DNA from: DASSSY01 sp035708205
Lineage (GTDB): Bacteria; Bacteroidota; Bacteroidia; Chitinophagales; Chitinophagaceae
Reading direction: 5' to 3'
Length of the DNA stretch: 64,000 nucleotides
Assembly: GCA_035708205.1 (NCBI GenBank)
Contig: DASSSY010000008.1
Span: 248,001 to 312,000, forward strand
Program-made: the position numbers and the translations under genes
The notes under the pieces: model-generated
What the model saw: only the letters and a program-made list of their open reading frames with translations
Told to the model about the DNA's origin: nothing
The model's database searches: none
Shown here: positions 32,657 to 41,663 of the stretch, in pieces
Position numbering within the stretch: position 1 is the stretch's first letter
Layout: every line of letters starts with the position of its first letter

Positions 32657-33811
32657 CTAGTGTACCTTTCGCCCTTTCCATTGATAGCTGCCGAATTTGC
32701 CCAGGAAGCCGGCAGAGAGGATATACAGGATATGAAAAGGCTGGAGCAGGGGAAAGCATAACAACTCTGTTCTTTTGTCATAGAACCGTGAAACCGGCAA
32801 CAAAAAGCCTATTTCCACAATGGTTTTTACTAAGAGCATACCCAATAAATAGAACCACACGGCGGGTCGGAACAACGCAAGTGCAAAAAGACACAGCAAA
32901 CTGACATTAAATAAATATACGCCAAGCAGGATAAGGGTCAGCAGTTTGTCGTCGTATTTATCGGATTTTGACGCCCAGCGGATGCGTTGGTTGAAAAAGC
33001 TACGGAGTGTGGGCTGGCAGGGCGTTTTGACGATGGCTTCCTTTGTTTTCAAGTAATGAATGCTGGCGGGAAATTGCTTTTTGATTTTGTACATCAGCAG
33101 CATATCGTCTCCTGAAGCAACCTGGTCAATACCCTTGTAGCCGTCCACCTGGTGGAACGCTTCTTTTTCAAAAGCCAGGTTAGCGCCGTTGCACATGCTC
33201 CCGGTCTTCAGTCCGGCGCCGGCCGCGGTGATCCCCTGGAGGGTCATAAAGTCCAGCGACTGGAAATAATACAACCAGCCTTTTTTCTCTTTGACAGGAA
33301 TGAAGGATACCGGCGCCATGATAAATTTTGCGTTTGTTTGTTCGTAAATACCCGCGATCTGGTGCAGCCAGCTTTCCGGGCAGATACAATCCGCGTCCGT
33401 CGTGACGATCAAATCGCCCCGGGCGGCTTCAATGGCTATGGACAAAGCCTTTTTTTTATAGGCGTTCGGGCGTTCCTGAGGTGATAAATAGTCCTTTAGC
33501 CTCAGCACTTTTCCGTTGCGCTCCTTTAATAGATCTGTGGCAATAGCGGCCGTATCGTCGGAAGAAAAATCATCTATGACAATGATCTCCCTCAGGGTTT
33601 CCGGGTAATGGTTATCCAGGATTGAGCGGAGGCATTTTTTTATATTTTCCGCCTCATCTCGGGCGGGAACCAAAATGCTGATTTTGGTTTTGGGTTGAAA
33701 ATCCTTTGCCGGTATAAAATCAGGGCATTTTTTCCAGCCAATGACATACAGGGACATTAACAGGCCATAAATCAGTAGAAAAATCAGCGAACCAATGATA
33801 ATGCTATTCAT
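32657..33811 (-). CDS. Family 2 glycosyltransferase, membrane-bound
   Basis: The start at 33811 gives 384 residues beginning MNSIIIGSLIFLLIYG, a normal N-terminal membrane anchor; ATGs farther upstream would run into the sucC control region. The GT-A domain shows KISILVPARDEAENI, IDDFSSDDT, the DAD metal motif (TTDADCICPE), GDDMLL and the acceptor motif QRIRW. Two or three membrane helices end the protein. This is typical of processive or lipid-acceptor GT2 enzymes making polysaccharide or glycolipid; the sugar is unknown. It is divergent from sucC. Confidence 0.9.
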   Translation of the reverse strand: MNSIIIGSLIFLLIYGLLMSLYVIGWKKCPDFIPAKDFQPKTKISILVPARDEAENIKKCLRSILDNHYPETLREIIVIDDFSSDDTAAIATDLLKERNGKVLRLKDYLSPQERPNAYKKKALSIAIEAARGDLIVTTDADCICPESWLHQIAGIYEQTNAKFIMAPVSFIPVKEKKGWLYYFQSLDFMTLQGITAAGAGLKTGSMCNGANLAFEKEAFHQVDGYKGIDQVASGDDMLLMYKIKKQFPASIHYLKTKEAIVKTPCQPTLRSFFNQRIRWASKSDKYDDKLLTLILLGVYLFNVSLLCLFALALFRPAVWFYLLGMLLVKTIVEIGFLLPVSRFYDKRTELLCFPLLQPFHILYILSAGFLGKFGSYQWKGRKVH

Positions 33812-33915
33812 TAGCAGATTAATTTTCCCGGTTTTTAAAGGATTGCAGCAACAAAGGTTCATTAAAAAATCAACATTTTTTGAATTATCTGTATCTTCGC
33901 GCAAAATTTTAAATT

Positions 33916-35130
33916 ATGAATCTTCACGAATATCAGGCTAAGGAACTATTAAAGCAGTTTAATGTACCCACACAGAACGGTATTGCTGTTGAAAACGCCG
34001 CGGATGCGGTAGCGGCATACGAAAAGATCGCTGCCGAAACAGGGAGCAGATTTGCTGTAGTAAAAGCGCAGATACATGCGGGCGGACGTGGGAAAGGTAC
34101 GATGAAAGAAGCGCCTGAACAGCATGGAGTGGAAGTGGTAAAAAGTAAAGAAGGCGTTGAGAAAGTTGCCCAGAATATCCTGAATAATACATTGGTTACC
34201 GTGCAGACGGGTGCTGCCGGTAAAAAAGTGAACAAGATTTTTGTAGCGAAAGACATGTATTATGACGGTCCTTCCGAAAGAAAGGAATTTTATTTGTCCA
34301 TCCTGCTGGACCGTGCCAAAGGCCAGAATGTGATCATGTATAGCACAGAGGGTGGTATGGATATTGAAACGGTGGCACATGAAACTCCTGAAAAAATATT
34401 TAAGGAATGGGTAAAGCCTGGTTTTGCCCTGCAACCGTTCCAGGCGAGGAATATTGCCTTCAATCTTGGTTTATCTGGAACGGCTATGAAGAATATGGTG
34501 AAATTTGTCAGCAATCTTTACAACGCTTATGTAGGCCTGGATTGCTCCATGCTGGAAATCAATCCTTTGTTTAAAGCCGCTGACGACCAGGTTTTCGCTG
34601 TGGACTGTAAAATGAACATTGATGATAACGCTTTGATGCGTCATAAGGATGTGGAAGCGTTGAGAGATAAATCGGAAGAGGACCCGACCGAAGTAGAGGC
34701 CGGGGAACACAACCTGAACTATGTGAAATTGGACGGTAATGTGGGTTGTATGGTAAATGGCGCCGGTCTGGCTATGGCCACTATGGATATGATCAAGCTG
34801 GCCGGCGGCGAGCCTGCCAACTTCTTAGATGTGGGCGGTACGGCTAACGCGCAGACCGTAGAAGCCGGTTTCCGTATCATTCTGAAAGACCCGAATGTCA
34901 AAGCTATCCTGATCAATATTTTCGGTGGTATCGTTCGTTGCGATCGTGTGGCTGCCGGTGTTATTGAAGCCTATAAAAACTTAGGTAATATCAATATCCC
35001 GATTATTGTCCGTTTACAGGGCACGAATGCCGAAGAAGCGCAAAAGCTGATTGCAGAAAGCGGCCTGCAGGTACAATCTGCCATTTTGCTGAGCGAAGCT
35101 GCTGCTTTGGTTCAGCAAGCGGTCTCTTAA
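33916..35130 (+). CDS. sucC: Succinate--CoA ligase (ADP-forming), beta subunit
   Basis: The 404-residue cytosolic ATP-grasp protein couples succinyl-CoA to succinate conversion with nucleotide phosphorylation in the TCA cycle. The N terminus MNLHEYQAKELLKQFNVP, the HAGGRGKG nucleotide loop, CSMLEINPL, and the C-terminal NIFGGIVRCDRVAAGV, which handles the phosphohistidine of SucD, are all present. sucD is not adjacent; a terminator follows 24 nt after the stop, so the alpha subunit is encoded elsewhere, as is common in Bacteroidota. Confidence 0.96.
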   Translation: MNLHEYQAKELLKQFNVPTQNGIAVENAADAVAAYEKIAAETGSRFAVVKAQIHAGGRGKGTMKEAPEQHGVEVVKSKEGVEKVAQNILNNTLVTVQTGAAGKKVNKIFVAKDMYYDGPSERKEFYLSILLDRAKGQNVIMYSTEGGMDIETVAHETPEKIFKEWVKPGFALQPFQARNIAFNLGLSGTAMKNMVKFVSNLYNAYVGLDCSMLEINPLFKAADDQVFAVDCKMNIDDNALMRHKDVEALRDKSEEDPTEVEAGEHNLNYVKLDGNVGCMVNGAGLAMATMDMIKLAGGEPANFLDVGGTANAQTVEAGFRIILKDPNVKAILINIFGGIVRCDRVAAGVIEAYKNLGNINIPIIVRLQGTNAEEAQKLIAESGLQVQSAILLSEAAALVQQAVS

Positions 35131-35154
35131 ACTTTTAATGTTCTACATAAAAAT

Positions 35155-35184
35155 AGCCGGATGAATAAACGCATCCGGCTGTTT
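35155..35184 (+). terminator. Terminator of sucC
   Basis: A 9-bp stem (AGCCGGATG / CATCCGGCT) with an 8-nt loop is followed by GTTTTG. Confidence 0.85.
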
Positions 35185-35657
35185 TGTATGAGAAAATGGT
35201 TAGCCTCATTTGATGCCCGGTACCATAGTGCCATCCATTTAGAGGTTTGTCTGATAAAAAGTAGGTCAGCGTGCCAAATAAATACCATTTAAACAATTGA
35301 ATGAAATGGTAATCCGCTATCTTTTACAATTAGCCGAATAACGTTTCTTTCTACGGGCTACTTTATTAAATTAAATTTGAGAAGGAAATTTGTTGCCTAT
35401 TTATCTTCGTTGTTACTTTTTGCACCGGCAAAAAAATAACCAAAAAAGCGGCCGAAACGAATAACTCCGCGCGTTTTAGTCACGCTGCTCATGTTTATAG
35501 CTTTTTGTGCTCATGAGAAAAGTTTGGTAGCCCCAGCACACTATCGCATCAACACCATTTTTTATTGAAACCGACGTTCCCGGATCTCCGATAAGTGCTC
35601 AGTTTAATATTATTCTTAATTACACAGCGCCAAATAAATGTCCAAATGCTATGACTT
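35185..35657. other. Non-coding gap with an imperfect palindrome
   Basis: No gene is supported in these 473 nt. At 35412-35440 GTTAcTTTTTGC and GC-A-run-TAAC form an imperfect hairpin around ACCG. Similar 'GTTACTTTTTGC...GCAAAAAGTAAC' stretches are, to my recollection, dispersed in many Bacteroidota genomes, so this may be a decayed copy of an interspersed repeat. Confidence 0.35.
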
Positions 35658-36125
35658 TTATGGATTGAGGTAGTAAAAATTTTTATGGCCGTTCTGAATG
35701 TTCACCTGTTTAAGGTCTTGTAAAGGAATGCTTTTCGGCAGACCGAAAAAACGTGAACGGTATCCGGTTACACTGTCTTTGCTCACATAGACCCTATCTA
35801 AATAGAAATAAGATCTTTTGGTTTTGTCTCCTTTTTGATAAGATAACCTCGTTTCAAGTTTTGGTCCCATTTTAAGGCGATGGTGCTGGCCTTTTTTATC
35901 AATACAATCGACATAGTCAATATTCTTCGTCAGATATTTTTGGGTATATAAAAGGGTGCTGCCTCCTAAGATGACGGGCTTTAACTGGCTGGAATCTGTA
36001 ATGGTAAATTGCTCTTTAAAGCTGTCTATGGGGATATGGTAAGTTTTGCAGGAAGCTGAAAACAATATTCCCAGTCCTAAAACTGTCGTTTGAAAGAATG
36101 GTGTTGTAGATTTAATAAGTCTCAT
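35658..36125 (-). CDS. Putative lipoprotein of unknown function
   Basis: The 155 residues have a signal peptide whose hydrophobic core LGLGILFSASC ends at a lipobox Cys. The mature part is basic and beta-rich (LLYTQKYLTKNIDYVDC, RSYFYLDRVYVSKDSVTGY, and a Tyr-Tyr tail). I do not recognise the family. It begins 22 nt after the DUF4175 gene ends on the same strand, so it may be co-transcribed with it. Confidence 0.75.
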   Translation of the reverse strand: MRLIKSTTPFFQTTVLGLGILFSASCKTYHIPIDSFKEQFTITDSSQLKPVILGGSTLLYTQKYLTKNIDYVDCIDKKGQHHRLKMGPKLETRLSYQKGDKTKRSYFYLDRVYVSKDSVTGYRSRFFGLPKSIPLQDLKQVNIQNGHKNFYYLNP

Positions 36126-36147
36126 AAAATGGAATTGCCTGACGATT

Positions 36148-39100
36148 TTACCGTCCTATTTCTTTTTGGTATTTTTCGCTCATTTGTTTATAAAAGGGGT
36201 TGAGCGTAGCCGGAATGGTTTGATAAGATTCCAGGAAAGCCTTTCTTTTTTCTAAAACGGCTTTCAGCTCAGCGGGCATCGGCGGGGGGATGTCTTTAGC
36301 GGTTTCCGCCAGGCGTTTGTTATCCGTTTCCTGGTTGCGGATAGCGTCTTGCGCCTGCAATAGCCGGGTCATAATTTGCTGCTGTCTCTTGATCAATTCC
36401 GAACTTAAACGGCGATTGACAAAATCGATTTCGTTCTGATTCATGGCTTTTTGAATTTCCCTGATCAATTGGGCGTTCTGACCGTTGCCCTGGCTGTTGA
36501 GCATGGATGATATGTCCTGCATCATTTGCCTGAGTTGTGCCTGTTGCTGTGCCAGCTCGGCCAGCTTTTCGGCTTGCTGGTTGCTATTGCCCCTGTTTTC
36601 TTTTCCGTTTTGTCCCTGTTCTTCCTGTTGTTGCCCGTTTTTGCCTTGCATTTGGCTTATGCCTTTACCTAATTGTTGCTGCCTGGTAATGATATCTTTC
36701 ATCATCTGCCCGGGACTGCTGCCCTGGCCCTGGGATTGCGGTTTCCCCATTGGCGAGGAAGAACCGGAGCCGTTTTGCTGTCCCTTGGACTGCATTTGCA
36801 TGAGGTGTCGCAGCGTTTCATCTAACATCAAGGCCAGGTTGTTGGCGTTGGTCATGGCGTATTGCTGGGCTACTCTTGCTTGCCCGATGCGGCGGTTCTC
36901 CAGATCGCTGAGCGCGTCATCCAAATGGCCGGAAAGCTGGCTGGTTTCCTTATTGATGGAAGGTGCCAGTTGAAATACCCGTTTGCTTAATGCCAAAAGA
37001 CTGTCTTTGATCATGTCGGCGTTTTGTTTTAGCCGGTGCTGGCGTTCTGAATGTTCTTTCAGGCTGGTCAGGTTAGCCAGTATGCTTTGCTCCGATTGCA
37101 TAAGCTTTTCCTGGTCGAAAGAAAAGCGGAGCAGGTTGGTCAGTAACTGGCGGACCGCACGGATATTGATGTCGAGCATTTGCATATCCATGCCGCCAGC
37201 CATCTTAGAGAGATTGGCCGCCATCTGGCTGAGGTTGTCTGAAGCCTGTTGCTGCTGTTGACCTGCCCGTTGCATTTGCCCCTGCTGTAAACTGTTCTGG
37301 CTGTTTTGCATATTTTTCCCGGCTTCTTTGCCATTTTGGTTGGCTTTCGATAAATCCTGTGGATTTTCGGTGGCTTCATTGGCTTTCTGGGCTTCCGGGA
37401 AATCCTTATTCATCAGCTCGTCCAATTGTTTTTCCAGGTCTTTTTGTCGCCGGGAAATTTCTTGTGCCGATCCTTTTTTGTTCTCCGTTTGCCGGGACAG
37501 ACCGCTTTGTTTCTGCGCTAATTCTTCAGCTTTCCTGGCCATGTCCTCCAATTTCATTTGCAGGGTCAGCTGCTTCATGAGCTCCTGGATGCGCTCCATG
37601 TCCATTTTGAACAATTTGTTTTGCTGTTGCCATTGTTTCAGTTGTTGAAAGACAGAGGATTTGTCCTGTTGCCCGCTCATCATGTCCTGTAATTTCTTCA
37701 TCAGACCGGCCAAATCCTTGCTTTGGACCTTATCCAATTGTTGCGCTAATTCCTCTTGCTTTTGACGGATGTTTTCAGAATAATTTTTCTCCCGGCTTTG
37801 TCTTTTCTGGAGATCAAAGCGCTTTTTGAGCGCCGCTATCTTTTCCGCCAGGTTTTCCTGTTGCGTTTGGATGGATTTTAATTGATTTTGCTGCTCCCAG
37901 TTCATGTCTGGGCTTTGAAGCATCTGATTTTTGAATTTATCCAGGTCCTCATTAATATTTTCGGCGGACCGGCTGCTGTTTTCCAACTGCTGGTTAATGG
38001 CCAGGTTATTTTGATTAATGGCTTTCCTGAGTTGCTCCTGGTTGGCCTGTTCATAGCTAAAAATCTCGCTGGTAGCCTTTTTGGGGCCGTGAATGCCGTC
38101 ATTGTCCCAGGCTTCGGTAAAATAACGGACCGTTTGTCCGGGTAGAAGGTCCAGCGTGTTTATGTCGAAATAATAATGGTAATTCAATGTTTTTGCATTA
38201 TTGGTTTGGACAATGACAATTGTTTTCTCGGCAATCGTTTTTTTGCTGACATCAGTGATCATATAATGAAAAAGCAGCCGGCTGAGGCCGTAATCATCAG
38301 CGGCATTACCCATAATGAGCACCTGCCGGCCGCTAATGCTGTCTTTTGTTTGCCGGGCATTGATTTGGGGCGCATTGTCAGGAATGACCTGTATGGAAAA
38401 GGCCAGGCTGTCAAAGTCAGGTAGGGCATTGTTCGAGAAACGGAGCTGAAAGGCCGTGTCTTTAAGCGCTTCGAATTGGTAATGCCAAAGCTTTGACGCT
38501 TTACTTTTTATTAAATAAAATTCTTTGTTCTGATGTCTAAAGCACCATCCGATTTTAGTGGTGTTTTTGGTTTGGAAAGTCCAATGTAATTTTGTGCCTT
38601 CGGGTACGGGGATGCCGGACAGGCTATTCAGCTGTTCATTTTTTAAACCGGTATAGTGTGGGTATTCCGTTTGAACGGTCAGCGATTCTAATTGTGGCCG
38701 TTCCAATATTTTCAGTTCAAAATCCGCTGAGCGAAACCCCGCCGCGGAAAAATGGAATTTGGTATTCTGCTGCAGGTCCTGGAACGTGTAGCTGAAGGTA
38801 TTTTTGCCCGTGGACTGCATATCCAGTGATTGCCCGTTCAACACAAGTGTGGCCTGTGCCGGCAGTTTTTTGCCTTCAATCTTCAGCTTTAACGTAAAAT
38901 TGCTGTTCAGCGGCACTTCCAGGGACGGATTCTGAATTTCAAAGGTAAAGGGCGCCGGCGGGTAAAAATCCTTGTCGGGTTGTGACAACCGGAACGCCGC
39001 CTGTTGAAAGACCTGTGGCCAGATGAGGGCAACACCGCCAAGAACCAGGATAATAGGTAAAAGCCATTTCAGATAGCGCCTGTTCTTTTTCAGGTCGACC

Positions 39101-39537
39101 GCTTTGTGAAAAGGAATTACAGATATCTGGCCGGATTTTTGTTCGATGCCGGCCAGGGCCAGGGCCAAGCTTTCGCCTGCATGAGTTTTTTCATGCAGTT
39201 GCAGGATGTTGAGCAATTTATCTTTAACCTCCGGAAAATGCCGGCCAATGATCATGGCCGCCTGGGGGCGGGAAATAATTTTGCCCAGGCGTTGCATGCG
39301 CATTAAGGGTAGGATGACCCAAAAAATTAAAACGCCCAGGGAACCACCGCTGAGGATAATCAGCAAAATAATTTTAAGCCATGCCGGTAAATACAAAAAA
39401 TATTCGCCTAAGCTGAGCAACAGGATCATGCCCGCAATGCCCGTCAAAAAAAGAAGGCTGCCTCGGATAAGCTGGTTCAGATAAAAGCGCCGGATAAAAG
39501 CGTCTAATTTTTCTATAAGTCGGTCGTAGGCTGTCAT
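36148..39537 (-). CDS. DUF4175-like giant inner-membrane protein
   Basis: The 1129-residue protein has two N-terminal membrane helices (about residues 24-45 and 52-75), a third near residue 155 (WLLPIILVLGGVALIWP), an extracytoplasmic beta-rich region of about 300 residues (FTFEIQNPSLEVP, LTVQTEYPHYTG), then from about residue 480 a very long Gln/Lys/Asn-rich coiled coil with runs such as QQQQQASDNLSQMAANLSKM and QGQGSSPGQMMKDIITRQ. The fold and N terminus fit DUF4175, of unknown role in the envelope. The extended low-complexity coiled coil suggests a scaffold spanning the periplasm. A lipoprotein follows in the same direction. Confidence 0.85.
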   Translation of the reverse strand: MTAYDRLIEKLDAFIRRFYLNQLIRGSLLFLTGIAGMILLLSLGEYFLYLPAWLKIILLIILSGGSLGVLIFWVILPLMRMQRLGKIISRPQAAMIIGRHFPEVKDKLLNILQLHEKTHAGESLALALAGIEQKSGQISVIPFHKAVDLKKNRRYLKWLLPIILVLGGVALIWPQVFQQAAFRLSQPDKDFYPPAPFTFEIQNPSLEVPLNSNFTLKLKIEGKKLPAQATLVLNGQSLDMQSTGKNTFSYTFQDLQQNTKFHFSAAGFRSADFELKILERPQLESLTVQTEYPHYTGLKNEQLNSLSGIPVPEGTKLHWTFQTKNTTKIGWCFRHQNKEFYLIKSKASKLWHYQFEALKDTAFQLRFSNNALPDFDSLAFSIQVIPDNAPQINARQTKDSISGRQVLIMGNAADDYGLSRLLFHYMITDVSKKTIAEKTIVIVQTNNAKTLNYHYYFDINTLDLLPGQTVRYFTEAWDNDGIHGPKKATSEIFSYEQANQEQLRKAINQNNLAINQQLENSSRSAENINEDLDKFKNQMLQSPDMNWEQQNQLKSIQTQQENLAEKIAALKKRFDLQKRQSREKNYSENIRQKQEELAQQLDKVQSKDLAGLMKKLQDMMSGQQDKSSVFQQLKQWQQQNKLFKMDMERIQELMKQLTLQMKLEDMARKAEELAQKQSGLSRQTENKKGSAQEISRRQKDLEKQLDELMNKDFPEAQKANEATENPQDLSKANQNGKEAGKNMQNSQNSLQQGQMQRAGQQQQQASDNLSQMAANLSKMAGGMDMQMLDINIRAVRQLLTNLLRFSFDQEKLMQSEQSILANLTSLKEHSERQHRLKQNADMIKDSLLALSKRVFQLAPSINKETSQLSGHLDDALSDLENRRIGQARVAQQYAMTNANNLALMLDETLRHLMQMQSKGQQNGSGSSSPMGKPQSQGQGSSPGQMMKDIITRQQQLGKGISQMQGKNGQQQEEQGQNGKENRGNSNQQAEKLAELAQQQAQLRQMMQDISSMLNSQGNGQNAQLIREIQKAMNQNEIDFVNRRLSSELIKRQQQIMTRLLQAQDAIRNQETDNKRLAETAKDIPPPMPAELKAVLEKRKAFLESYQTIPATLNPFYKQMSEKYQKEIGR

Positions 39538-39578
39538 GGTGCTAGCGGCAAAATCGGTAATGCTTACAATACGCTAAT

Positions 39579-40064
39579 TTACCGATAATTCAGGTAAATA
39601 GTATCCGTCTTAATGATATTGCTTTTATTGCCGTCGTTGTCTTTAATATAGATCAGCCAGAACATGGTGTCCTTGCCCAAGGCTAGGTGCAGCGAGTCTT
39701 TTGGTGAAAAATAACCATTGTTCAGATTAAGGGTAATAACACCTTCCAACCCGCCATCGGGCCTTTGATCATCTGGAATATAAGGCATAGGATAGGCATA
39801 GGTGAAATCATTCCCCGAAATATCGCGGGAATCTAACAGGAATATTGTTGAATCCTGTTCCGCCGGATCGTTCGCGATATTCTGATCGCCATCTGTAAAT
39901 TTAAAATGAATACTGACCATTGTATTAGGGTCAGCAACCCTGACCTGGTGAGTATTGATACTTTGATAGTAAATTTGCGGCTTATTCGGGTAGCTGGTCT
40001 CCTCTTTTTTGCAGGAAGTTGCCCAAATTAGTAAACATAAAGCGAGAAAAGCCGTTTTTTTCAT
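39579..40064 (-). CDS. Putative lipoprotein with a C-terminal beta domain
   Basis: The 161-residue protein begins MKKTAFLALCLLIWATSC with the lipobox Cys at residue 18, followed by KKEE. The mature part (VSIHFKFTDGDQNIAND, GVITLNLNNGYFSP, FWLIYIKDNDGNKSN) looks like one Ig/cadherin-like beta-sandwich with acidic calcium-type motifs DGDQN and DNDGN. The promoter box TAAATTTG ends 7 nt before the ATG, suggesting a leaderless message. It is divergent from the LuxE-like gene by 20 nt. Confidence 0.8.
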   Translation of the reverse strand: MKKTAFLALCLLIWATSCKKEETSYPNKPQIYYQSINTHQVRVADPNTMVSIHFKFTDGDQNIANDPAEQDSTIFLLDSRDISGNDFTYAYPMPYIPDDQRPDGGLEGVITLNLNNGYFSPKDSLHLALGKDTMFWLIYIKDNDGNKSNIIKTDTIYLNYR

Positions 40065-40071
40065 ATCCGTT

Positions 40072-40079
40072 CAAATTTA
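40072..40079 (-). promoter_or_regulatory. -7 box abutting the 40064 lipoprotein
   Basis: TAAATTTG on the minus strand fits TAnnTTTG, with 7 nt before the ATG. Confidence 0.5.
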
Positions 40080-40084
40080 AGACA

Positions 40085-41083
40085 ATGTTTGAAAATATAA
40101 AGGACTTCAACGGAAATTTTAACTGGGTAGAGCAGGTGGAAACGGGTGATTACGGGATAGCTGCCCTAACGGTCTTCCGTTTTCAGGCGGAAAAAAATCC
40201 CGTCTATCGTTCCTATCTTAAAGCCATTGGCATCACACCCGGGTCCGTCAATTATTATTTGGATATTCCTTTTTTGCCCGTTAGCTTTTTCAAAACGCAT
40301 AAAGTGCTTTGTGAAGGCTTCGAGACATCCTTGTATTTTGAAAGCAGCGGCACGACGGCAACCGGTAACAGCCGTCATTACCTGCCCCGCCCGGCATTAT
40401 ACGAAACCTGTTTCCGTTATTATTTTGAAAGCTTTTACGGGCAGCCCGAAGATTATATATTCCTTTGCTTATTGCCTAATTACCTGGAGCGCGGGCATTC
40501 TTCATTGGTGTATATGGCCAAGGACCTGATCGGGAGAAGCGGGCATCCGGAAAGCGGTTTTTATCTTCATGATTTTCGAAAGCTCGCGCAGACGTTAAGC
40601 ACTGTAATCTTAAAAGGTAAAAAGGTGATTTTGCTGGGCGTAACTTTTGCTTTGCTGGATTTTGCGGAAGCTTATCCCATGGACCTGTCACCGGTAATAG
40701 TTATGGAAACCGGGGGTATGAAGGGCCGCCGTGAAGAATGGACAAGGGCGCAGGTACATGATTATTTGAAAGAGAGATGGCAATTGCCCGCGGTTCACTC
40801 GGAATACGGCATGACGGAGCTGTTCTCGCAAGCTTACGCCTACGCTGACGGCCTATACCGTGCGAAAGGGCCAATGAAGATCTCGGTCAGGGAGGAAACG
40901 GACCCCCTGTCGAACGCAACTACCGGCAAAGGCTGTTTGAATATTACGGATCTCGGTAATCTCTATTCCTGCGCTTTTATCGCTACGGATGATTTAGGTG
41001 TCGTACATACGGACGGCAGCTTCGAGGTGCATGGCCGGCTGGATTATGCCGCTTTGCGCGGCTGCAGCCTGATGGCTGTCTGA
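40085..41083 (+). CDS. LuxE/PaaK-like acyl-protein synthetase
   Basis: The ATG at 40085 gives 332 residues. The adenylate-forming signature is visible as FESSGTTATGNSRH near residue 82, with the later CLLPNYLERGHSSLVYMAKDLI and HSEYGMTELFSQAYA, typical of the LuxE family that activates fatty acids as acyl-AMP and transfers them to a Cys. The luxCDABG neighbours of light-producing bacteria are absent. The natural substrate, perhaps an aryl or fatty acid for lipid or pigment synthesis, is unknown. It is shorter than PaaK and lacks its C-terminal domain. Confidence 0.85.
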   Translation: MFENIKDFNGNFNWVEQVETGDYGIAALTVFRFQAEKNPVYRSYLKAIGITPGSVNYYLDIPFLPVSFFKTHKVLCEGFETSLYFESSGTTATGNSRHYLPRPALYETCFRYYFESFYGQPEDYIFLCLLPNYLERGHSSLVYMAKDLIGRSGHPESGFYLHDFRKLAQTLSTVILKGKKVILLGVTFALLDFAEAYPMDLSPVIVMETGGMKGRREEWTRAQVHDYLKERWQLPAVHSEYGMTELFSQAYAYADGLYRAKGPMKISVREETDPLSNATTGKGCLNITDLGNLYSCAFIATDDLGVVHTDGSFEVHGRLDYAALRGCSLMAV

Positions 41084-41105
41084 AGTAACGGATAACCGTA
41101 ACGGG

Positions 41106-41651
41106 TCATTTTAATAATGCCTTCAGTTTTCTTGCCCATTTGTCTTTGAGTGCCGGGCGGTCCTTGAGCGTTCCGCCGGTGGCAGCATCCACCACTATGT
41201 TATTTTTATCAATGAAATATTTTACCGGGAAAACCCTGGCGATATTTTTGTTCCATAGCTCATCAATCGTGATTTGAATGACGAAAAGATTGGGCGTTTT
41301 GAGATTTTTACCGAATTTTTTGTTGATATCCGTGGTATCATCCGGGGTCAGGTAAACAAAGTCTATTTCCGGAAATGATTTTGCCAACGCCGCGTAAGTC
41401 GGAAACTCATAGCTGCAAATAATACAGGATTTCTGTCCTACATACAGGAATATCGGTTTTTGATGCTTTGAGAAATCATAAATTCCCTTGTCAAAGACCG
41501 GGTAAACGCTGTTTAGCGGAAATGGCTGCCAGATACTGCCCGCCACCATTTTATCGGCTTTTTGCTCTGCAGTTAACCGTTGTTTTTGCCCGGAGGCCAA
41601 TTGGCTAAGACCCAGGGCCAGGGCGCATATCAGGGAAAATTTAATCTTCAT
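41106..41651 (-). CDS. Secreted thioredoxin-like protein
   Basis: The 181-residue protein has a signal peptide (FSLICALALGLSQLASG) and a thioredoxin fold of the TlpA/DUF255-like sort: IFLYVGQKSCIICSYEFPTY carries a CxxC (CIIC), followed by IDFVYLTPDD, the NLFVIQI strand and the VFPVKYFIDKNN strand; the cis-Pro position is P in FPVK. It is a probable periplasmic thiol oxidoreductase. The pcm gene ends 12 nt before it on the same strand. Confidence 0.82.
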   Translation of the reverse strand: MKIKFSLICALALGLSQLASGQKQRLTAEQKADKMVAGSIWQPFPLNSVYPVFDKGIYDFSKHQKPIFLYVGQKSCIICSYEFPTYAALAKSFPEIDFVYLTPDDTTDINKKFGKNLKTPNLFVIQITIDELWNKNIARVFPVKYFIDKNNIVVDAATGGTLKDRPALKDKWARKLKALLK

Positions 41652-41663
41652 GACGATCCCGTT

